Positions 56,963 through 64,000 of a DNA stretch of 64,000 nt are shown piece by piece; the stretch's first letter is position 1, and every line of letters starts with the position of its first letter. The stretch covers positions 68,097,567 through 68,161,566 of the forward strand of contig CM072515.1 in NCBI GenBank assembly GCA_036898135.1, given 5' to 3'. The notes beneath the pieces were generated by a model. The model searched no databases. It was not told the DNA's origin and saw nothing but the letters and a program-made list of their open reading frames with translations. Source of the stretch: Oncomelania hupensis. Its lineage: Eukaryota > Mollusca > Gastropoda > Littorinimorpha > Pomatiopsidae. The position numbers and the translations under genes were made by a program.

Positions 56963-57145
56963 GGATGGTTATCCCCGTCTGCCAGATCGCCGATGGGTGT
57001 AGACGTTAAACTTAAAGGGAAAAAAGTGTATCTTGAAAAGATGGGGATGTGGTAACACTGCTTGATGAAGCGAAATAAAATATGGGCTTCGGAGAAAACT
57101 CCTTCAGTGGGCTAAGATGTTCAGACCTCAGTGTTCAGTCATCGA
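56963..57145 (+). repeat. SINE tail interrupted by another short repeat
   Basis: GGGATGGTTATCCCCGTCTG through GTAGACGTTAAAC matches the SINE at 23986-24240. The rest of its tail (CCTCAGTGTTCA) resumes near 57126. The about 110 bp between hold the repeat also found at 52255-52352. Confidence 0.75.
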
Positions 57146-57397
57146 GATGAAGTATGACAGGAAGATTTTATAGTATCCTACCAACTGTTTTCAACAGCTC
57201 CAGTTCTCATTTTCAATGGCAATGCAATGTAAAAGTAGCAGAAAGGTCTCGACTGTTCTCAGCTACGCACTGTGCTGGTTACAGTAAATTGTGGGTAAGG
57301 ATATTTGTAGATTATAATCACACGACACCGGAGCGTATAGGCGACTACTGGTCACATTATTCTGACGCCAGTTGATGGTAAGGAAAATAATACGGTC

Positions 57398-57476
57398 ACA
57401 CGTTGGCCAATCCGGGATTCGAACCAGGTACTTTTCGGTTACTAGTAAGACGTTCTACCAACTGAGCTACCCGGCC
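57398..57476 (-). repeat. tRNA-like sequence (SINE head or tRNA pseudogene)
   Basis: On the minus strand: GGCCGGGTAGCTCAGTTGGT (box A), loop CTAGTAA (would-be anticodon AGT, Thr), then GGTTCGAATCCCGG (box B) and ATTGGCCA. The acceptor stem pairs only partly and the anticodon stem does not pair, so it is not a working tRNA. Confidence 0.7.
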
Positions 57477-57667
57477 CCACAATATGTTAAATTGTGCCTT
57501 CAGCCTAACGATGATGTAGTCACTCAGCATAGCGATTACGTAGTTACTCAGCATAACGATGATGTAGTCGCATTCACTATAATCACTGTATCGGAAAGCA
57601 CGGCAGCATGCGAGAAGAGACCCTCAATTAAAGGAGTACTGTTGATACTGAGTGTGTATTAATATGC

Positions 57668-57705
57668 TGTCTGTCTACCTGCCTGCCTGTCTACCTGCCT
57701 GTTTT

Positions 57706-57773
<68 letters not shown>

Positions 57774-57815
57774 CTTCTCTCTCCTGTGTGTGTGTGTGTG
57801 TGTGTGTGTGCATTG
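57668..57815. repeat. Compound (CTGT)n(CT)n(GT)n microsatellite
   Basis: Three simple-repeat blocks in series. Confidence 0.96.
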
Positions 57816-58027
57816 ATGTGTGTGGTGTGGTATGGCATGGCGTGCCTGGAAGGTAAAAGGTTGACGCCACGGTCCCTGGATGTGGCCGATGCATCACTGA
57901 CCTCGCCACACATGCATGGCGTAGTAGAGACTATCCTCATAGTACCTTCTCACAAGGAGCTAAAGCGTCAGCCTCTGCCAATCTCGGCTACGCGCTGTGT
58001 TCTGGCTTCATCCATACATAACTTGTT

Positions 58028-58085
58028 AAGTGGTCCTGATTCGGCTCTTCGCTGACCCTGTAAGCAATGAATAACTAACAAACTA
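58028..58085 (+). mobile_element. 580-bp retroposon, 3' end only (variant tail)
   Basis: GTGGTCCTGATTCGGCTCTT, then GACCCTGTAAGCAATGAATAAC and TAAC repeats, match the 3' ends of 4923-5353 and 44601-45228. Confidence 0.75.
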
Positions 58086-58189
58086 ACGTGGTAAAATCCC
58101 TCTCGCTTGCTTCTTTACCTTTAAAGCCAACAAAACATGTATATCGCCGTTGTTGTTTGTAGATTATAGTCACACGACACTATCGCATA

Positions 58190-59011
58190 TAATGATGATA
58201 ACAAAGCTTTACGTCCTATGATAAAAATATGTTAAGGACAATAAAACGGGGGTTAATAAACCCTTAGGACGTTAAAAAACCATTGCCGATCGCTCCGGTT
58301 CTGGACGCAGGAAGAGGTGGTGAGGCTGGCTGTTAGTTAAAACATGTTTAAAAGTGATTTAAAATAAAATATATGGGATTAATATTTAAATCTTAATTAT
58401 CAGTAAATCTAATATCAAAACATCTCAAAAAAGAAAAAACAAAATCAAAAGAAAAAAAGACAATAATAAGACCAACAATTTACGTTTAGTCTTTTAAAGA
58501 TAATTATTAAAAAGGAGCCTTTACACAGGACCTTAGGCTAAGAAGTGTCCACAGGACAACCATGTTTAAAATTAAATTTGTTTAAAACATTCTCCTTCCT
58601 TTAGTCAGGAGTACCCTTATATATATGAGAAAACCTTAGGGTAATATTTGTTATTAACATTAACTTGTACAATCTCAAAGTTAAAAAAGAGTTTAAAAAG
58701 GGGGAGAGGAGGCCTAGTCCCTCTCCGCCTCAACAAGGAAATCGACCCATGGAGGTCGAAAAACAAGATTAATTAATTGACATGGCACTGCCGTAAGAAA
58801 GAAGGGGGGGCCAAGGCCTTCGCACCCTTGTCGGCAACAAGATAACTTAAAACATGACTCCAAGGGAGTTAACATTAGCGGAATTTCCTCAATGAATATC
58901 ATAATGTCATTGGGTTTAATCGATATTAATATCGCATTAAAAACAGTTTTAGTTAAAAAGAGTTTAAGAACCCTGTCTATTTCACAGGGGCATTTGGTCC
59001 ATACAGACCAA

Positions 59012-59058
<47 letters not shown>

Positions 59059-59146
59059 AAAACTAATTGGCTTATTAGATTAATTGACATAATGCAGCCA
59101 TAAAGGGGGGGCTAAGGCCTTCGCACCCTCGTCGGCAGCAGATAAC
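58190..59146 (-). other. Probable 3' UTR of the minus-strand LINE, with internal duplication
   Basis: Downstream of the ORF2 stop. A block of about 100 bp (GTCGGCA.CA.GATAACT..AAACATG and GGGGGGGC.AAGGCCTTCGCACCCT) occurs at about 58770-58870 and again at 59080-59165. The two are separated by about 200 bp including (CA)n at 59009-59053. The true 3' end is uncertain. Confidence 0.55.
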
Positions 59147-62100
59147 TCAAAACATGTGACTCCATGGAGAAGTCAAAATAGAACTTGATAATAACCTCTG
59201 GGGGAGAGTACCCAACCTTTCATGGACAGTTAAAAATTCTATAGGCTGCAGTGTATGTTTCACGGAATAATCCCGTAGATGCGCAAAAAACTGCGCCAGG
59301 GGAGAACAATTCCCGAACAAGTGGAGCCAATCTAGCCTTCCACCACATGGGCAAGCGGAATTTCCATATTTAGATGCCTGGGCATCGGTTCTAATTCTGC
59401 TAACAATCTTTTGATGCTTGCGTGACAGCAAGGGAACATGAGAAAGGCCCACCTTGAGAAAAGGCAGAGCCTTTTGAGAGCAATAGTCCTGCATAAATTG
59501 CGCGCGGGCTCCAAGGGAGGCCCTGCGCAACCTACTCTTAATTTCGTTAATTGAGAAAGGGAGGCTGACAATAGGCTCCGCGCGCACCGCCTCAGAGGCT
59601 GCACGATCCGCTGCCTCGTTGCCAGCTATGCCAATATGTGAGGGGATCCACACGAGAGCGACCCGACATCCCCGGCAACCCAACTGATGAACCAACTGAA
59701 GAGTCTCATATTGGAGTTCTTCCCTGTTAACGGTGCCACCAACTCTAAGAGCCTGAAGCGATGATAATGAGTCCGTAAACACGGCCACTCCCTGAGGCAA
59801 AGAGGGTAATTCATTAACATGTTTTAGCGCCATCAATATGGCGTAAATCTCGGCAGAAAAAATACTGATGCCTTGACGTAGGGCAAATAACTTGGTTACC
59901 TTCAGAGAAGGAACAACAAAGGCGCATCCAGCGCCTCCATCAGATTGCACAGATCCATCAGTATAGATCAATAAGTGGTCAGAGAAATAAAAAGAAATTT
60001 TTTCCTTAGCATGTGTTTTTAACAGTAAAGAATGACTATCCTTCTTACCTATCATGGCCAATTCGACATCAATCACCGGTGGGGTAAGCTCCCATTTGGG
60101 TACGGCAGGCACCGTTCGGGGGGCAACATCCGACGGGTCGGAGGATGCATCCTCCCAGAGGGGGCGAGTGTGGGAGGCCAACGGGCAGGTTCTACGATAT
60201 ACCATTGGTAATTTCTTAATGCGATCACGCACTATTTCAGAAGAAGTGTGGTGGGCGTCACCAAGGACATCCATCACCTCGGCCGCCGACGAGAAGGCGC
60301 GGGCTTCAAAGCCCGCCGCCATTACCTTACATTGATCTCTCAGTGGCAGCCATCCGCACTCTTGGTAGACTAAATCATTGACAGCAAAAAAAGGGAGCTG
60401 GAGTGCAACTTTCAATGCACGCAGCTCAGCGGTTTCCAGCTTTTTCCAAAGTGAGTTGGAACAAGCAAAAAATACCTGGTGCCCATAGGTCAGGCGGGAC
60501 CTGACAAGAGCACCAACAAGGGTAACTAAATTTCGTGATGAAAAAAGAGTCTGAGTAGTCAAAAATTTTATAAGAGAAACTGCCCTATTTGCTTTCCCAA
60601 TCAAGGATGCTACATGGGGGCCCCAAGTAAGACCTTGGTCTAAGGTAACCCCCAAAAAGACTGCAGTATTAGCCGGCCGAATACATATGTTTGATATATA
60701 AATTTGAAACTGTGAGCGCATGGCTTTAACACGAGAGAAAACCATCAGTGAGGTCTTCTCGGGGCTCAAGGCAAAACCGTTGATATCCATATATTCTACA
60801 GTTCTGTCAACCATACTCTGGTACCAGTCCAACCATCCAGTAGCATAGACTTTGTTTCCCCGATATACTGCCCAAATAGCCAAATCATCAGCATATAGTG
60901 ACATATAGAGCCCAGGACTAGCCAGCCTACCATCTATGTCATGCAACATAACAGTAAATAACAAGGGTGCGATAACACTACCCTGCGGAACCCCCATATC
61001 GAGAATGTGACGGGGCGAGGTGGACGAACCAACACGGACCGCCAAGGACCGGTCCTGTAAAAAAGACTTAACGAACTGATATAATCGTCCGGAAAAGCCC
61101 AGTTTTGATAGCTTGACTAGTAGTCTGTCATGCCACACAGAGTCGAATGCCCTTTTTATGTCAAAAAAAGTGGCGATTACCGATTCACCAAGGGTCATCG
61201 CGGTTCTGGCGTGCTCCACAAGCCTAACAACGTGTTCTAGACAGCTACGTCCCCTACGAAACCCCGCTTGACACCTGGGGATAATGTTATGTTTGTTTAA
61301 AGTATGTTCCAACCGCTGAGTAATAATTTTTTCATATATTTTGCTAAGGTGTGGCAAAAGTGAAATTGGTCTGAAATTTTCAGGATTATTTTGAGATTTA
61401 CCAGGCTTGGGAATAGCCACCACAATGGCTTCTTTCCAGGCCAGGGGAACAACACCCTGGGTCCAGCATGACTGGTAGAGCCCAAGGAGTGCCGTCAGCA
61501 TTTTAGGAGAAAAGTGTTTTATCATAATATAGTTAATTGGGTCTTTCCCAGTAGCCTTTGCAGTGGTTCCCACAGAGGCAATAGCTGTCTGTAGTTCATT
61601 TAATGTAAAGTCACTATTATAACTTTGAGTGTTGTCTTCTTCCGGGTCAGGGGTAGGTGATTTGTTCCTAACCTCAGCTAACTCCGGGGGGAGGTGATGA
61701 GTCTGACTAGCCTTAGCAAAGGTTGAGGCCAAGGCATTAGCCTTAGAGCTATTATCAAAGGTAGGAGTCCCATCTACCGTCATCGGCCGAGGCGGTGGCC
61801 GCACCCTCCCACGGGACGTGCGTAGCTTGGCCCAAAGTTTAGAGGAGTCCCTAGGCTCACGGATATTAGCGGATATATAATTATCCCAAAACTCTGCCTT
61901 GGCCCGAGCAATAGTTTCCTGGCAATCGTGCGTAGTCGTCCTAAGGATTTCCCGGTTAAGATCGCAAAGATTGGCTTTAAAATTGCGCATTGCCTTTCTT
62001 TTCTTGGCAACTGCTAGAGAACAGGCATCATCCCACCACTCTGTAGAAAACCGAGGGTGTTGTGAGCCCTTCGCCCGCGAGACGGGAATAGTTTTGTTCG

Positions 62101-62254
62101 CGGCATTCAAAATAATAGTTCTCAAATTATCCAAGTGCACATTAACGTCAGGATCCGATGGGTCCGCCAAGGACAGACCTTCGTCCATGCACGCACGAAA
62201 AGAAGCCCAGTCGGCAAGCTTAAAGTTAAAATTGGCAGAATTATCAAAATCCAC
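59147..62254 (-). pseudogene. I-group LINE ORF2: reverse transcriptase and RNase H
   Basis: 1035 residues from the first in-frame Met, uninterrupted. The RT core shows AIVVAIPKPGKS (about 276-287), NFRPISLLPHLSKIYEKII (293-311), FFDIKRAFDSVWHD (363-376), GVPQGSVIAPLLF (421-433) and YADD (454-457). An RNase H domain follows at about 770-900 with YTDGS, SAEIYAI, FTDSLSSLQAL and NEAADRAA, which carry the Asp-Glu-Asp-Asp set. RT plus RNase H places it in the I group of LINEs. The same frame extends upstream of the Met through an SDHLP motif, the end of the endonuclease, so one frameshift near 62311-62320 splits ORF2. It copies RNA into the nicked target. Confidence 0.92.
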
Positions 62255-62961
62255 AGCAGTGGGGACAACATCACCGATAGTGACATGTATCGGAAGGTGA
62301 TCCGACTGAATATGATCGTCACCGGTGTACCAGGTAGAGCTAATCTCAAGGCAAGGTCTATAGCCGAGTGGCGATTACCCACAATATCAGAAATGTGAGT
62401 AATTGATCCGTCATTCAAGCAGACCAAAGGGGAGTCAAGAATGGCCTCGGCGAGATGATCCCCAGCTACGTCCCTCTCGCATCCAGGGTCCCAGGAGCTA
62501 TGCGAGACATTAAAGTCTCCCGCCACTAACCAGCTTTGTGATTGAACATCTAAGTTCTTAATCCATGCTACTTGCGAGGCATGAGAGGTGCCTCCAGGAT
62601 AATAGATGTTTATAATAGCCAAAGGTAGGGCCCCCACAATTGGAAGGGAGATGGCACAATAGCCCAGCCTACAATTAAGGCCGTCACTAATAGACAGCGA
62701 CAAAGGCTGATAAGTGAGCCTAGTGCTAACATAGGTGGCCACGCTGGCCCTACCCCCCACGCCCTCGATCCCTACAACTGGGGGAAAACAATATCCCTCA
62801 AGGCGAGGAAGGGCCCGTGGGGCAACGTTGAGGGACTGCAGGAGCAGGACATCAAAAGGACCGAAATCTTTGATATAGTTTTCCAGCAAACATTGTTTAT
62901 TTAGAATCGTTCTACAATTCCACTGGAGAACCGTAATGGTTTTATTAGTGGTATAAATCAT
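62122..62961 (-). pseudogene. I-group LINE ORF2: N-terminal endonuclease
   Basis: APE-type endonuclease start: VLQWNCRTILNK, DVLLLQS, INIYYPGG, WLVAGDFNVSHSSWD and the SAIDLAL segment. The last 70 or so residues after LPGTPVT are out-of-frame translation caused by a one-base change near 62311-62320. The correct continuation lies in the neighbouring frame. The start ATG overlaps the ORF1 stop by four bases (ATGA, 62958-62961), so ORF2 is probably translated by reinitiation. Confidence 0.9.
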
Positions 62962-64000
62962 TTCTGGTTTTCAGTTAACCTAGCACCGGGTACACCACCC
63001 ACCCTCTCAGGTCCATCCAATGCTGAACCCAACAAGTTAACAACGGTAACAACAGTATCGTGTGGGACCAAGGGTCGGAGTAGCTCCCGTATGGCCTGGA
63101 CAATACCCTGTCTAGTTTTACCAACCCCAGCAGAGGAGGAACATAAGGGGGGCCCCCAAATTGACTCGATCTCGGCCTCCGCAGAAGAGGCCACGGACTG
63201 AGCAGGAACAGGGGGAGGAGGGGGAGCCGGCACAGAGGCCGGCACCCTATCCGCCACCAGGACCTGTACCATTTTAGTCAAATCAGCAACTGCTCGTGAG
63301 AGCTCAGCGACTCTGACTTCCAAGCTAGCCACAATAGTGGTCTGGGGGTCAGTTGGCGCTAGCCGACCCCCAACAGGACAAACAGAACCGGTTTTATCGG
63401 AGATTGCCGGGCCGCCTAGTGGGCGACCGACGCCACGAACGCATTCTGAGAAAGTTCTGAGTGTGCTCCCAGCTCTCTCCCCACCAGAAACCGGCACAGA
63501 AGAGGGAGCAGGTAAGGACGTAATCTTAGTATTCCTAGCTGGGCCTACACTAAGGGTCTGAACCTCAGCAGTACCCACCAGTCGAGCTTTGGCCATGCGA
63601 AACGCCTGGGCGCGTGGCATGTATGTATGAGCCCGCAACTCGTTGGCCAACAGGCGCTCGGTGCGGGCTGGACAGTGATAATTCGCAGCGGAGTGTTCGC
63701 CTTGACAGTTAGTACACTTGAGCTTAGGAGCTTTACAGTGAGCACCACTGTGCCCTTTCTGACCACATGAAGAACAAACAGAGGTTTTAAGTTTACACTC
63801 CCTCTTTACATGTCCGAGTTTCTGACACTGAAAGCATCTCAGAACAGGGGCAACATAGGTCGAAACAAGATATTCCCTCCTGTTAAGCATCAGTATGTCG
63901 GGCAGCACCCGTGCCTCAATTGTAACTCTCACGGCAGTAGACACAGCACCGCCCGCCATTGGCAGACGCCTAAAGGACCTAACCTTACAGGGCCGCACCG
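62958..64000 (-). CDS. I-group LINE ORF1 (gag-like, partial at window edge)
   Basis: About 346 residues visible, cut by the window end. The nucleic-acid-binding part has two canonical CCHC knuckles, CFQCQKLGHVKREC and CSSCGQKGHSGAHC, then a variant CTNCQGEHSAANYHC. A Pro/Ala-rich segment (VPASVPAPPPPPVPAQS) follows toward the C-terminus. This is the RNA-binding protein of I/jockey-type LINEs, which packages the element's RNA. No stop interrupts the visible part. The true start lies beyond 64000. Confidence 0.9.
   Translation of the reverse strand, partial: VRPCKVRSFRRLPMAGGAVSTAVRVTIEARVLPDILMLNRREYLVSTYVAPVLRCFQCQKLGHVKRECKLKTSVCSSCGQKGHSGAHCKAPKLKCTNCQGEHSAANYHCPARTERLLANELRAHTYMPRAQAFRMAKARLVGTAEVQTLSVGPARNTKITSLPAPSSVPVSGGERAGSTLRTFSECVRGVGRPLGGPAISDKTGSVCPVGGRLAPTDPQTTIVASLEVRVAELSRAVADLTKMVQVLVADRVPASVPAPPPPPVPAQSVASSAEAEIESIWGPPLCSSSAGVGKTRQGIVQAIRELLRPLVPHDTVVTVVNLLGSALDGPERVGGVPGARLTENQK

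Larger units (their letters stand above)
53295..64000 (+). other. Next afadin intron (at least 10.7 kb, open at the window edge)
   Basis: Starts GTTAGT. No plus-strand segment resembling the rest of the second RA domain is visible up to 64000. The content is a MITE, a minisatellite, short repeats and a minus-strand LINE. Confidence 0.8.

Noticed and set aside
57398..57476. Possible tRNA-Thr gene on the minus strand
   Set aside because: The anticodon stem is unpaired and the acceptor stem has GU and mismatched pairs. A SINE head or pseudogene is more likely.

Overview
The window is animal genomic DNA, most likely from a lophotrochozoan and plausibly a mollusc. The basis is an afadin/Canoe-type gene with spliced exons, dense short tandem repeats, RTE and I-type LINEs, tRNA-derived SINEs, hAT-like elements and a P-element. 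The species cannot be fixed from sequence alone.

Host gene. Four plus-strand coding exons (3889-4084, 5500-5612, 6553-6823, 53137-53294) join in frame with phases 1, 0, 1, 0. They encode 246 residues of afadin: the end of the first Ras-association domain, the basic linker, and the start of the second Ras-association domain. The gene's first exon(s) lie upstream of the window and the next exon lies beyond base 64000. One intron, 6824-53136, is 46.3 kb long. Everything else in the window is intronic and mostly repeat-derived. The acceptor of the first exon is preceded by three older tandem copies of the same intron/exon boundary.

Layout. 1-3431: LINE 3' end with a 682-bp (CTA)n tail, microsatellites and a tRNA-SINE. 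3432-6823: three afadin exons. 7537-15589: a three-level nest. A 580-bp retroposon (12-bp target duplication) is split by an LTR retrotransposon (ATAG duplication, apparently identical 1025-bp LTRs), one LTR of which is split by a 3.64-kb P-element (ACTTTGCC duplication). The P-element carries an apparently intact, spliced THAP9-like transposase of 843 residues. 17170-17698: foldback element. 21341-22804: two nested hAT-like elements with a zinc-finger ORF. 24294-29778: hAT remnant interrupted by a near-intact RTE LINE with an 83/84-bp target duplication. 33313-35322: two tail-to-tail RTE copies, one split by a solo LTR. 36.8-52.4 kb: microsatellites, a LINE remnant, a foldback element and more 580-bp retroposons. 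53464-54169: a MITE with perfect 59-bp inverted ends, just after the last exon. 58190-64000: the 3' two-thirds of a minus-strand I-group LINE with a zinc-knuckle ORF1 and an EN-RT-RNase H ORF2.

The most promising object is the P-element: young, structurally complete, with both ends, the target duplication, the empty site (visible in the sister LTR) and an open transposase all present in the window.
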